Positions 1-8,903 of a DNA stretch of 64,000 nt are shown here, one piece after another (the first letter of the stretch is position 1; the number at the start of each line of letters is the position of its first letter). This DNA is from Fluviicola sp. (GTDB taxonomy: Bacteria; Bacteroidota; Bacteroidia; Flavobacteriales_D; Crocinitomicaceae). Under the pieces are notes generated by a model that ran no database searches, was not told the origin of the DNA, and saw nothing but the letters and a program-made list of their open reading frames with translations. The translations under genes were made by a program, and so were the position numbers. The DNA lies in NCBI GenBank assembly GCA_002734065.2, contig NVXU02000058.1, positions 1-64,000 on the forward strand, written 5' to 3'.

Positions 1-127
1 GAGAAGATAAGTGTAACTATTTGGGTGTCTTTGTCCGAGGTTACATCGAAAATCGAATCATAGAATAAGCATGTAGAAAGCTAAATTATTCGTCGTTTGG
101 ACGAGGGTTCGAAACCCTCCGACTCCA
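1..127 (+). ncRNA. ssrA: tmRNA (transfer-messenger RNA), 3' part only
   Basis: The first 127 bases end in a tRNA-like T arm: GAGGG TTCGAAA CCCTC at about 103-119, followed by the acceptor strand GACTCCA. A long non-coding stretch precedes it and a strong terminator follows. This is the usual 3' end of tmRNA, which rescues stalled ribosomes with SmpB by tagging the unfinished peptide. The 5' acceptor strand, tag reading frame and first pseudoknots lie before the window. The encoded end reads CCACTT, so the terminal CCA must be completed after transcription. A tRNA is the alternative, but no D arm or anticodon arm fits upstream. Confidence 0.72.
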
Positions 128-133
128 CTTTTT

Positions 134-166
134 AAAAGCGTTACCCTTTGGGTAGCGCTTTTTTTT
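134..166 (+). terminator. Rho-independent terminator of ssrA
   Basis: A 12-bp stem (AAAGCGTTACCC / GGGTAGCGCTTT, one G-T pair) has a 3-base loop and is followed by a run of eight or more T. Confidence 0.85.
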
Positions 167-394
167 ATTAATTCTGAATCCTCCTCATTAACTAAAATAA
201 AAACTAACAAGTTTAATATTGATGGTGAACTGATTCTATCTATATGACTAATTTTCCAATTATGGGATACGATGATTCAGAGACGAATGCGAGCTCGACA
301 AATTATTTCGTTAAAATTTAAAGATTCGAGCAGACAGCTTATTCTTGCTCATTTCAAATTTAAATTGTAATTTCATTGCTACTAATCTATACTA

Positions 395-3300
395 ATGGCT
401 AGAATAATTACTTTTTTACTTGCACTTTCTTTAAGTACAGTTACTTTTTCTCAAATTGTAATCAATGAAATATCGACTGCACAAACTGCTGGATTGATTG
501 ACGAAGATGGAGACTATCCAGATTGGATAGAATTGTACAATGCTGGTTCTGTCGCAGTCAACTTAGAAGGTTATGCGCTCGTTTCGGAGAATGAAGCCAA
601 GCAAAGTTGGGTTTTTCCTACGGTATATATACAGCCTAACGACCATTTAATTGTTTTTGCATCTGAAAAGGACCGTAGAGACATTATTGACCATTGGGAA
701 ATCCCAATATTCCCAGAAGTTGTTTGGAACTATTACACTGGACCGACAACTCCACCAAGTAATTGGAATACACAAGCATTCAACCCTGCGGCATGGTCTT
801 TGGGCATGGGAGGAATTGGTTATGGTGACGGTGATGATAGTACAATCATTGCACAAACTACAACCTTGTATATGAGGAGTGAGTTTATTCTTACAGATAC
901 AAGTAATATTTCCATTGGACTTTTAGCCATAGATTATGATGACTCTTTCGTTGCTTATCTTAATGGTGTTGAATTGACTCGAAATAACATTGGGGTCCAA
1001 GGAACACAACCCGTTTTTTCTGACTTAGCTTATGAAGAAAGAGAAGCAAAATTATATGCCGGCGGTGGATTAGAGTTTCTTTTCTTTGATCTAGCATTAA
1101 TGAACTCCGCTAAAAACCAAGGCAACAATGTGTTTTCAGTAGAAGTTCACAATGATATACCTCTTTCTGATGATATGTCTTCAATCCCCTATCTCTTGAT
1201 TGGTGTCAAAGATACTTCTGTTACTTTTTTCCAGTTTCCAGCATCTACTAATCTGCATACCAACTTTAACCTTTCTAGTTTTCCGACAGAATTAAAACTA
1301 TTTGACCCTTCGAACAACTTAATAGATCAACTTTCAGTAATTGGCACTCGTTTAAACAATTCTTATGGAAGAACATCCGATGGAGCAAGTAACTGGTGTA
1401 TTTTTGATATCCCAACTGCTGATACGTCAAATATTCTTTCAAATTGCTTCACGGGTTATGCTCAACAACCTAATATTTCTTTACCAGCAGGGTTTTATAC
1501 AGGTTCACAATCCGTATCTATAACAACGACTCAAGCAGGTTCTATTTTTTATTCAACAGATGGTAGTATTCCAACACCTAGTTCCGCGCTTTATTCTGGA
1601 CCAATAATAGTTGCCAGTAATAGTGTGATAAAGGCTGTCCTCTATCCATCGAACCTCTCATATTTACCGAGTAAAACTACTGTTGCATCTTATTATATTA
1701 ATGAGAATGTAAGCTTGCCTGTTATTTCAATTAGTACCGATCCCATAAACCTATGGGATTACAACGAGGGGATTTATGTCTTCGGACCTACTGCCGATTC
1801 TATCAATTATCCATTTCAAGGTTCAAATTTTTGGAAAAATTGGGAAAAGGAATGTAACGTAGAATTCTTTGACAGAAATAAACAACTTGCTTTTTCTCAA
1901 AACGCAGGCCTGAAAATTCATGGTAATTTTTCCAAAGCATGGCCACAAAAAAGCTTTCGAATTCTTGCAAAGGATGACTATAATGAAAAATGGATTAATT
2001 ATGAGCTCTTTCCCGATAAACCTGGCCGACAGAGGTATAAGAATTTTAACGTGAGAAATGCAGGTATTGATTATAATACCGTCCATTTTCGAGATGCATT
2101 GATGCATGAAATAGCAAAAGGTTTGCACCTAGATTACATGGCTTACGAACCTTGTGTCCTTTTTCTAAATGGTCAATATTGGGGCGTTTATGGCCTGAGA
2201 GAAAGACAAGATGACAGTTACATCGAAGAAAATCATCCAAATGTTTCTAAAGAAAATATTGACCTATTAAGGTTTGAAGGGGATGCGCTATCTGGCACTA
2301 ATGAAGGCTTTAAAAGTATGATTAACTATCTACAAGCAACAGACCTTTCAGTCCAAAGTAATTTTGATTACGTAGAAAGTGATTTGCTTGATATTAAAAA
2401 CGTAACCGACTATTTCATAACAGAAACTTTCTATTCTAATATTGATTGGCTTAGTCAAACATCTAGCAATAACGTAAAATACTGGAGAGAAAATTCACCC
2501 GAAGGAAAATGGAGATATGTTTTATGGGACACTGATTTAGGGTTAGGTCTGATTGACGGGCAAAATTTACTCAATTATAATTATTTAGCAGATATTATTG
2601 GGCCAACATACACAGGTGTCCATTCTACATTACTAAAAAGTCTATTGACCAACGTAGATTATGCAAATGATTTCGTCAATCGTTATGCAGATTTAATGAA
2701 CACAACATTTCACCCTGTAAATGTGAATAAAATAGGTCGTGAAATGGAAGCTGATTTAGAACCCGAAATGAGTCGCCATTTTACCAAATGGAACGAAGGT
2801 GTAATTAATATTTTTGGATATGATATTGCAAGAAGTTTAAATCTTACCGAATGGAAGTTAAATATTGATTCTATGCTTATGTGGGCAGATCAACGTCCAC
2901 AAATTGTCAGAGATCACATTCAAGGAATGATTGCTTCGCCGAATCAAGTCGATATTACCTTGGCTGTATATCCAGAAGATGCAGGTTACATCAAAATCAA
3001 CACAATTACTCCTGACTCACTGCCTTGGACGGGAAGATATTTCAATGGTGTTCCAGTGACCATAACCGCAGTTGCTAATCCAGGTTACTCGTTTGAATAC
3101 TGGGAGTCATCCAACGGAACAGTGAGTGATAGTCTTGCCAATTCTTTTACAGAGAATGTAGCAATGGATGAAACATTTACCGCTCGCTTTGATAAATTAG
3201 CTTTTGATGTTTTAGTTTATCCAAACCCTTCGGATGATACCTTTACAATAAATTATGAACTGGAAAAAGACACGCAATTATCCATACAGTTGATTGGAGT

Positions 3301-3466
3301 TGACGGAAAGTTAATAAGAATACTAAATAACGGAGAAAAACTACACGCTGAAGGGAAATATTCTTTCTCAATCAACAAATCAGAGTACAACCTCTCTAGC
3401 GGAATTCATTTTTTAAGGTTTGAGTCTTCAGACTTTACTAAAGTTGTAAAATTGAGTGTTCTTTAA
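395..3466 (+). CDS. secreted CotH-kinase-family protein with lamin-tail domain and T9SS type A sorting domain
   Basis: 1023 aa. A signal peptide (residues 1-19, ending FSQ) is followed by a lamin-tail (LTD) domain (about 20-90, with INEIS, DGDYPDWIELYN). Next come a jelly-roll-like region (about 100-290, GIGYGDGDD, YDDSFVAYLNGVE), a chitobiase C-terminal-like domain (about 355-432, FYSTDGSIPTPS) and a CotH region (about 440-800). In the CotH region WDTD is at 711-714; CotH proteins are atypical protein kinases that use an acidic metal-binding motif of this kind. A T9SS type A domain (about 934-1023, VYPNPSDDTF) implies export across the outer membrane and surface attachment. The substrate is unknown. 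The jelly-roll and CotH parts resemble the protein at 23591-25756. The start is set by the signal peptide. Confidence 0.85.
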   Translation: MARIITFLLALSLSTVTFSQIVINEISTAQTAGLIDEDGDYPDWIELYNAGSVAVNLEGYALVSENEAKQSWVFPTVYIQPNDHLIVFASEKDRRDIIDHWEIPIFPEVVWNYYTGPTTPPSNWNTQAFNPAAWSLGMGGIGYGDGDDSTIIAQTTTLYMRSEFILTDTSNISIGLLAIDYDDSFVAYLNGVELTRNNIGVQGTQPVFSDLAYEEREAKLYAGGGLEFLFFDLALMNSAKNQGNNVFSVEVHNDIPLSDDMSSIPYLLIGVKDTSVTFFQFPASTNLHTNFNLSSFPTELKLFDPSNNLIDQLSVIGTRLNNSYGRTSDGASNWCIFDIPTADTSNILSNCFTGYAQQPNISLPAGFYTGSQSVSITTTQAGSIFYSTDGSIPTPSSALYSGPIIVASNSVIKAVLYPSNLSYLPSKTTVASYYINENVSLPVISISTDPINLWDYNEGIYVFGPTADSINYPFQGSNFWKNWEKECNVEFFDRNKQLAFSQNAGLKIHGNFSKAWPQKSFRILAKDDYNEKWINYELFPDKPGRQRYKNFNVRNAGIDYNTVHFRDALMHEIAKGLHLDYMAYEPCVLFLNGQYWGVYGLRERQDDSYIEENHPNVSKENIDLLRFEGDALSGTNEGFKSMINYLQATDLSVQSNFDYVESDLLDIKNVTDYFITETFYSNIDWLSQTSSNNVKYWRENSPEGKWRYVLWDTDLGLGLIDGQNLLNYNYLADIIGPTYTGVHSTLLKSLLTNVDYANDFVNRYADLMNTTFHPVNVNKIGREMEADLEPEMSRHFTKWNEGVINIFGYDIARSLNLTEWKLNIDSMLMWADQRPQIVRDHIQGMIASPNQVDITLAVYPEDAGYIKINTITPDSLPWTGRYFNGVPVTITAVANPGYSFEYWESSNGTVSDSLANSFTENVAMDETFTARFDKLAFDVLVYPNPSDDTFTINYELEKDTQLSIQLIGVDGKLIRILNNGEKLHAEGKYSFSINKSEYNLSSGIHFLRFESSDFTKVVKLSVL

Positions 3467-3517
3467 TAAATGAGTATTATTCCCCAATTTAACAGCCAAA
3501 ATAAATAATCACGAAAT

Positions 3518-5110
3518 ATGAAATTGACCTTTGTTACATTGCTATTATTTTGCTCAATTTCATACAGTCAAAAAGAAATTGACGTACTGCAATACAACCT
3601 GAATATTGCCATCGAAGATACGACAGATGTTATTGACGTCGTTGAAGAAATTACCGTGCTTTTTGTAGAAGATTGTCAATCTTTCTCTCTAAACCTTGTC
3701 GATCTAGACAGCCTAACAGGATCTGGAATGGTTGTAAAGTCAGTTACTTCAAATAATGTAGCACTCAAATTTGAACATCAATACTTTGCATTAAAAATAT
3801 TTACTGATAGTCGTAAAAAAGGAGAAGAAGGCATCTTTCAAATTCACTACCAAGGAGCACCGGCCGATGGCTTAATCATTGGTGAAAATAAATATGGAGA
3901 ACGGACATTCTTCGGTGATAACTGGCCCAATCGTGCACAACACTGGATAGCATGCAATGACCATCCTTCTGACAAAGCAAAGGTTAAATTCACCATAAGA
4001 GCACCGGATCATTACTCTATTATTGCCAATGGAGAATTGATTGATATTTTTGACGCTGATGCTCCCTACTACTCTATTACAGAATATGCAACAGAGACAG
4101 AACTACCAACAAAAGTGATGGTTTTTGGCGCAGCAGACTTCGAAATTCAGAAAATGGAGTCACTGACTGATTTTGAACTCAGTAGTTGGGTTTATAAGAA
4201 AAACGCTGGCGATGCCTTGGCCGACCTGAACGTTGCTCCTGACCCTTTACACTTCTTTATCAAAAAAATAGGCCCCTACCCTTTTGAAAAATTAGCCAAT
4301 GTGCAATCGACCACTCGTTTTGGCGGAATGGAGAATGCGAGTTGTATCTTTTACGATGAAGAAGCATTCACAGGCAAGAATGAAATGGAGAATCTAATCG
4401 CACATGAAATTGCACATCAGTGGTTCGGAAATTCTGTCACAGAATTAGACTGGCAACATTTATGGCTGAGCGAAGGTTTTGCAACCTACCTGACCAACCT
4501 TCACATTGAGCAAAAATACGGTAGAGATGCAATGAATCTTCAATTAGAAAAAGACAGACAACGCATCATACGTTTTGAAGATAAAGTAAAACGTCCCGTT
4601 ATTGATACAATCACAGTGAATTGGATGCAATTATTGAACCCTAACTCGTATCAAAAAGGTTCTTGGGTTCTGCACATGCTAAGAAATAAAGTGGGTGACT
4701 CCCTCTTTTGGCAAGGATTGCAGACTTATTATCAAAAATACAAATACAAGAATGCCTCCAGTGATGATTTCTTCGCTGATATGGAGGAGGTTTCACAACA
4801 GAATTTACAAGTGTTCTTCAATCAATGGTTACGATCTAGCGAAATGCCCAACATAAAAGTTCGTGAAAAAAAGAAGTGTTTCAAAAGAATTTTAATCATT
4901 GAGCAAATACAAAATGAAGCTTTCGAATTCTCAATAGAAGTTGAACTATCTGAGGATGACAACAAACGAACTCAAACTTTACATTTTACAAAAGAAACAA
5001 AAACGATAGAAATTGAATTAGGAAAGAAAACGGCGTTTGATTATCAACTTGACCCAAATCACAATTTATTATATCGAGAATCAATTGATGTTGTCTTAAT
5101 CAAGAAATAA
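3518..5110 (+). CDS. M1 family metallopeptidase (aminopeptidase N-like), exported
   Basis: 530 aa with a signal peptide (1-17, ending SYS). The M1 signature is complete: exopeptidase motif GGMEN at 269-273, zinc ligands H296, H300 and E319 in HEIAHQW...LWLSEGFATY, and catalytic E297. It should cleave N-terminal residues from peptides in the periplasm or outside the cell. It is shorter than the 850-900 aa PepN and resembles the compact M1 proteins of Bacteroidota, which lack the large C-terminal helical domain. It lies 51 bases after the CotH gene on the same strand; no terminator is visible between them. No T9SS sorting domain is seen at the C-terminus. Confidence 0.93.
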   Translation: MKLTFVTLLLFCSISYSQKEIDVLQYNLNIAIEDTTDVIDVVEEITVLFVEDCQSFSLNLVDLDSLTGSGMVVKSVTSNNVALKFEHQYFALKIFTDSRKKGEEGIFQIHYQGAPADGLIIGENKYGERTFFGDNWPNRAQHWIACNDHPSDKAKVKFTIRAPDHYSIIANGELIDIFDADAPYYSITEYATETELPTKVMVFGAADFEIQKMESLTDFELSSWVYKKNAGDALADLNVAPDPLHFFIKKIGPYPFEKLANVQSTTRFGGMENASCIFYDEEAFTGKNEMENLIAHEIAHQWFGNSVTELDWQHLWLSEGFATYLTNLHIEQKYGRDAMNLQLEKDRQRIIRFEDKVKRPVIDTITVNWMQLLNPNSYQKGSWVLHMLRNKVGDSLFWQGLQTYYQKYKYKNASSDDFFADMEEVSQQNLQVFFNQWLRSSEMPNIKVREKKKCFKRILIIEQIQNEAFEFSIEVELSEDDNKRTQTLHFTKETKTIEIELGKKTAFDYQLDPNHNLLYRESIDVVLIKK

Positions 5111-5114
5111 TTGC

Positions 5115-5122
5115 TATCTTTA
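5115..5122 (+). promoter_or_regulatory. possible -7 box for the universal stress gene
   Basis: TATCTTTA matches the Bacteroidota -7 consensus TAnnTTTG at all but the last base. It lies 21 bases before the preferred start at 5144, which supports that start over the one at 5111. A TTG lies 21 bases upstream. Confidence 0.4.
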
Positions 5123-5143
5123 GTACAATTAAACTTTATTACG

Positions 5144-5971
5144 ATGAAAGACACACCTTTATACCTCGTTCCTTTTGATTTTACGCCCGTTTCTGAAAGT
5201 GCTTTGCGCTTAGGGTTGGATTTGGCTATAGCTCACAACGGAAAAGTTACTCTTTTAAACGTTGTGAAAAAACAATCAGAAAAGAAAACAACAAAAACTA
5301 AATTTTCTGATTACGTTAAAACTTTAAGTAAAGAAGAGCAAGAAATGGTGCAAACCAGAGTTCTTATTGGCGATTTATTTGACAGCATTGGAATTGCGAG
5401 TGATTTACTGCAACCTTCATTGATTGTTCTAGGGACTCATGGAGCAAAAGGTTTTCAAAAAATATTTGGCAGTAACATTGTGAAAATGATTAGTCATTCT
5501 TCTTCACCATTCTTAGTTACTCAAGGTAAAAAAACGGTAGAGAAAATCAATACGATTGTTATGCCATTCTCTTTTGATAAGAAAACCATTCAAATCACAA
5601 ATTTAGCAACGAAAATTGCCAAAAAGTTTGATGCAACGATACATCTTGTTGGTTATCATGATAAAGATGAATGGCTGGAAAAACACATGAAATCAAACCA
5701 ATTGATTGTTCGTAAACATCTGGAAGACAATGGCATTAAATACGTCATTGCAAATATTCCTGCTGGTTCTAACTATGAACAAGGATTAATGAACTATGCA
5801 CAAGAACAAGATGCAGACTTAATGGCGGCTGGTTATTATCAAGATGGAATTATTAAGAATCCTAATTCATTTATTCAATCCATGATAGAAAATGAATTAC
5901 ACCTACCGTTGCTAACTGTTAACGCAGAAGAATTGGGTGTAAGTACTGGGAATATTGTTACTGCTTTTTAA
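5144..5971 (+). CDS. tandem universal stress protein (two UspA domains)
   Basis: 275 aa from the preferred start. The frame is open from 5111, but the UspA fold begins at MKDTPLYLVPFDFTPVSESA, and a -7 box lies between the two starts. The first UspA domain (about 1-130) ends with the ATP-binding pattern GTHGAKGFQKIFGSNIVKM. The second (about 135-275) is more degenerate: it keeps an alpha/beta pattern (TIVMPFSFDKKTIQI...LMAAGYY) but lacks a clean G2xG9x motif. Two-domain UspA proteins are cytoplasmic and help cells survive stress or starvation, often by binding ATP. Which stress is involved cannot be read from the sequence. The gene stands alone between M1 and prfC. Confidence 0.85.
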   Translation: MKDTPLYLVPFDFTPVSESALRLGLDLAIAHNGKVTLLNVVKKQSEKKTTKTKFSDYVKTLSKEEQEMVQTRVLIGDLFDSIGIASDLLQPSLIVLGTHGAKGFQKIFGSNIVKMISHSSSPFLVTQGKKTVEKINTIVMPFSFDKKTIQITNLATKIAKKFDATIHLVGYHDKDEWLEKHMKSNQLIVRKHLEDNGIKYVIANIPAGSNYEQGLMNYAQEQDADLMAAGYYQDGIIKNPNSFIQSMIENELHLPLLTVNAEELGVSTGNIVTAF

Positions 5972-6028
5972 GTATTTCCGATTCATTTATTTTTTAATTC
6001 TGATTTAACTTAACCATCGTTATTCTCG

Positions 6029-6036
6029 TATCTTTG
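6029..6036 (+). promoter_or_regulatory. -7 promoter box of prfC
   Basis: TATCTTTG is an exact match to TAnnTTTG, 24 bases before the prfC start. No convincing -33 TTTG is seen. Confidence 0.55.
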
Positions 6037-6059
6037 TTGCCAAGTTTTAAGAAAATCCT

Positions 6060-7661
6060 ATGAGCAATTCTGTTGAAATAGAAAAAAGAAGAACCTTTGG
6101 TATCATTTCTCACCCCGATGCTGGTAAAACAACATTGACAGAGAAATTATTGCTCTTTGGTGGCGCTATTCAGTCTGCAGGTGCTGTAAAGAACAACAAA
6201 ATTAAGAAAACGGCAACCTCCGATTTCATGGAAATAGAAAAGCAAAGAGGAATTTCTGTTGCTACTTCCGTGATGGCATTCAACTATAATGGCAAGCAAA
6301 TAAACATTCTCGACACTCCCGGTCACAAGGACTTTGCAGAAGATACTTTCAGAACCTTAACCGCTGTTGATAGTGTGATTTTAGTTATCGATGTTGCTAG
6401 CGGTGTTGAGGCGCAAACAAAGCGCTTGATGGAAGTTTGTAGAATGAGAAAAACGCCTGTGATTATCTTCATCAATAAGCTCGACAGAGACGGTAAAGAG
6501 TCTTTCGATTTACTCGATGAATTAGAGTCTATTCTAAAAATAAAAGTAAGACCACTCACCTGGCCTATTGGAATGGGCGACCGTTTTAAAGGTGTTTACA
6601 ACATTTATAAAAACGAACTCAACCTCTTCTCTCCTAACAAAACAGGCATCGCCGACGATTTACAATCCTTATCAGATATCAATTCGAAAGAATTGGACAA
6701 AAAAATAGGCAAGGAAGAAGCGGATGAATTGCGCGAAGAATTAGAAATCATTGAGGGTGTTTATGACCCTTTCTCACGAGAAGATTACCTGGCTGGAGAT
6801 GTTGCTCCGGTGTTTTTTGGTTCTGCTGTCAACAACTTCGGCGTGCAAGAGTTACTGAATGCTTTCTGCGAAATTTCACCTTCTCCAATCGGACGAGATG
6901 CAGACACAAAACGCGTAGAACCTAATGATGAAAAGTTTTCAGGATTCGTTTTTAAAATCCATGCCAATTTAGATCCTAAACACAGAGATAGAATTGCATT
7001 TTTGAGAATAGTTTCTGGTAAGTTTCAACGAAACACCTTCTACAATCATGTCAGAAATGGCAAAAAAATGAAGTTTCCAAATCCGACTTCATTCATGGCG
7101 CAAGATAAAAGCGTGATTGAGGAAGCATATCCCGGAGACGTTATTGGTTTGTACGATTCTAACAATTTTAAAATTGGAGATACATTAACCGAAGGTGAAA
7201 AATTCAACTTCAAAGGAATTCCAAGTTTCTCTCCAGAAATTTTCATGGAATTGGAGAATTTGGATCCTATGAAATCCAAGCAACTCGACAAAGGTATTCG
7301 CCAGTTGATGGACGAAGGCGTTGCGCAATTATTTATTATGCAACCTGGAAGTCGAAAAATTATTGGAACTGTCGGTCAACTGCAGTTTGAGGTGATTAGT
7401 TATCGTTTAGAACACGAATACGGTGCTAAATGTCGTTTTGTTCCCAAAAACTTTCACAAAGCATGTTGGATTACATCCGATGATGATGCAAAACTGGAAG
7501 AATTTAAAAGAGCAAAAATGAGGTATATAGCAAAAGATAAAGACGACAATCTCGTTTTTTTAGCAGAAACTTCTTTCTTATTACAAATGGCGGAACAAGA
7601 TTATCCTGAATTGGCTTTCCATAAGACGAGTGCTTTTAAGTTGGATACTGAGATTGGTTAA
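6060..7661 (+). CDS. prfC: peptide chain release factor 3 (RF3), GTPase
   Basis: 533 aa, the usual RF3 length. The translational-GTPase motifs are in order: G1 SHPDAGKTT (residues 17-25), the switch region with [16 protein letters not shown]3 DTPGHKDF and G4 NKLD. A domain-2 barrel and a C-terminal domain follow ([16 protein letters not shown]). RF3 removes RF1 and RF2 from the ribosome after peptide release. The G1 and EKQRGISV motifs are RF3-specific and separate it from EF-G and LepA. It has its own promoter box, and the next gene starts only two bases after its stop, so the two are probably co-transcribed. Confidence 0.97.
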   Translation: MSNSVEIEKRRTFGIISHPDAGKTTLTEKLLLFGGAIQSAGAVKNNKIKKTATSDFMEIEKQRGISVATSVMAFNYNGKQINILDTPGHKDFAEDTFRTLTAVDSVILVIDVASGVEAQTKRLMEVCRMRKTPVIIFINKLDRDGKESFDLLDELESILKIKVRPLTWPIGMGDRFKGVYNIYKNELNLFSPNKTGIADDLQSLSDINSKELDKKIGKEEADELREELEIIEGVYDPFSREDYLAGDVAPVFFGSAVNNFGVQELLNAFCEISPSPIGRDADTKRVEPNDEKFSGFVFKIHANLDPKHRDRIAFLRIVSGKFQRNTFYNHVRNGKKMKFPNPTSFMAQDKSVIEEAYPGDVIGLYDSNNFKIGDTLTEGEKFNFKGIPSFSPEIFMELENLDPMKSKQLDKGIRQLMDEGVAQLFIMQPGSRKIIGTVGQLQFEVISYRLEHEYGAKCRFVPKNFHKACWITSDDDAKLEEFKRAKMRYIAKDKDDNLVFLAETSFLLQMAEQDYPELAFHKTSAFKLDTEIG

Positions 7662-7663
7662 GA

Positions 7664-8335
7664 ATGAAGGGGTTCTGGGTTAAGTTTTCGATCATTTTTG
7701 TTTTTTGCTCATTCTTTATCAGTGAAGTTAATGCGCAATTGTATCCTCAAGAAAGAAAGATAGATTCATTGCTCGTTTTAAGTGAAATCGATTCGCTTAG
7801 AAAAGAATTTGGAGCAAATAAAGAGATCCCTGCTCGTTATGAATTAGAAATTCTCAAAGCACTCTCTTATTTTCCGGAATTGAAAAATGTCAGTATTTCT
7901 TTTAAGGTTCAAGAAATCAAGACAACATTAAACACACGCCCGAAGGTTGCGTCTTTATTCTTCCGTAGAAAATGTAAGAGAAAATATGTTGTGAGAATTG
8001 ACGAATCGACTGCTTTTGAAAAAGTAACACTGCGGGATGCCAATTTTAACGGAAGAATTGGTGTGTTTGGGCATGAATTCTGTCACATCATTGATTATTC
8101 TGAACGAGGCTTCTTTGGAATTCTTGGAAGAGGTTTTGCCTACGTATCGAAAAAGAGCAAAGAAAAATTTGAGAAAGAAATTGACCGAAAAACAATCGAC
8201 AGAGGATTAGGTTGGCAACTTTATGATTGGTCGTATTACGTTCTAAATGAATCGAATGGAACGGAGAAGTACAAGGAATTTAAGCGGTTAATTTATTTGG
8301 AGACGAGGGAGATTGAAGAGGTTATTGGTGGTTAG
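7664..8335 (+). CDS. small exported protein with HExxH zinc-peptidase motif
   Basis: 223 aa with a signal peptide (1-24, ending VNA). The sequence GHEFCHIIDY contains HExxH at 137-141, and FEKEID at 169-174 could supply a third zinc ligand in the way the ExxxD segment does in gluzincins such as M48. I do not recognise a named family. The peptidase role is inferred from these motifs only. It starts two bases after prfC and ends in GGT GGT TAG, where the stop codon lies inside a 7-base repeat array. The last residues are therefore repeat-encoded. Confidence 0.7.
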   Translation: MKGFWVKFSIIFVFCSFFISEVNAQLYPQERKIDSLLVLSEIDSLRKEFGANKEIPARYELEILKALSYFPELKNVSISFKVQEIKTTLNTRPKVASLFFRRKCKRKYVVRIDESTAFEKVTLRDANFNGRIGVFGHEFCHIIDYSERGFFGILGRGFAYVSKKSKEKFEKEIDRKTIDRGLGWQLYDWSYYVLNESNGTEKYKEFKRLIYLETREIEEVIGG

Positions 8336-8462
8336 CGGTTGGCTTTTAGCTTGATTTTTTTTAACAAATATATTTCTTGAATTTTTATTGTTCAATGATT
8401 TGAATAGTTTCGAACAAAGAGAAATCCAGCTAAAAGCTAATCGCCAAAGGCTAATCGCTAAA
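8330..8462. repeat. inverted pair of degenerate 7-base repeat arrays between two convergent gene ends
   Basis: On the + strand, GGTTAGC GGTTGGC TTTTAGC runs from 8330 to 8350. On the - strand, TTTTAGC GATTAGC CTTTGGC GATTAGC TTTTAGC covers about 8426-8460. Both arrays contain the TAG stop codon of the gene they border (8335 and 8451). The two arms face each other across about 75 bases and could pair in RNA. The family consensus is NNTTAGC. The 75 bases between them hold no other feature I can identify. Confidence 0.7.
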
Positions 8463-8903
8463 ACCCAAAAACCCTGGAAGCTCCTCCAAAATACTCAGTT
8501 CCCCCTTCTCCACTTCGCAAATCAAATGATTCATTCCGTTCGTTAAGAAAAGGTACTTGACATCTAGTTTTGCGTTGTACTGCGCTATTTGCAACATCAC
8601 TTTCTGATTGATTGCCACCTCAGGTGCTTTGCATTCCACAATCATCACTGGTTTTTGCTCTCTATTGAAAACAACAATATCAGCGCGTTTTGAAATCCCG
8701 TTATAGTCAATGGTATATTCTGAAGCGATTAAACCTTGAGAAATATTCTTTTGGTGAATTAAGTAATGTATCACATGTTGGCGAACCCATTCTTCAGGTG
8801 TACAGAGCAAATCCATCTTACGAATGATGCACCAGACGTAAACTTGGTCATTCTTTCGCTTTAAGCGCAATTCTGCTTTGGGAAAATCTAAGGGAACAAT
8901 CAT
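8451..8903 (-). CDS. stand-alone HsdR N-terminal (type I restriction R subunit N) domain protein
   Basis: 150 aa. It matches the pattern of the HSDR_N family: PEEWVRQHVIHYLI, then KRADIVVF and VECKAPE, which form a PD-(D/E)xK-type nuclease core (D, then ExK), and a C-terminal LFLTNG. Only this domain is present; there is no helicase part and no hsdM or hsdS nearby. Small proteins like this are common in Bacteroidota and their role is not established. It overlaps the stop of alanine dehydrogenase by one base (TAATG), so translation is probably coupled. Its own stop lies in a 7-base repeat array. Confidence 0.82.
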   Translation of the reverse strand: MIVPLDFPKAELRLKRKNDQVYVWCIIRKMDLLCTPEEWVRQHVIHYLIHQKNISQGLIASEYTIDYNGISKRADIVVFNREQKPVMIVECKAPEVAINQKVMLQIAQYNAKLDVKYLFLTNGMNHLICEVEKGELSILEELPGFLGFSD

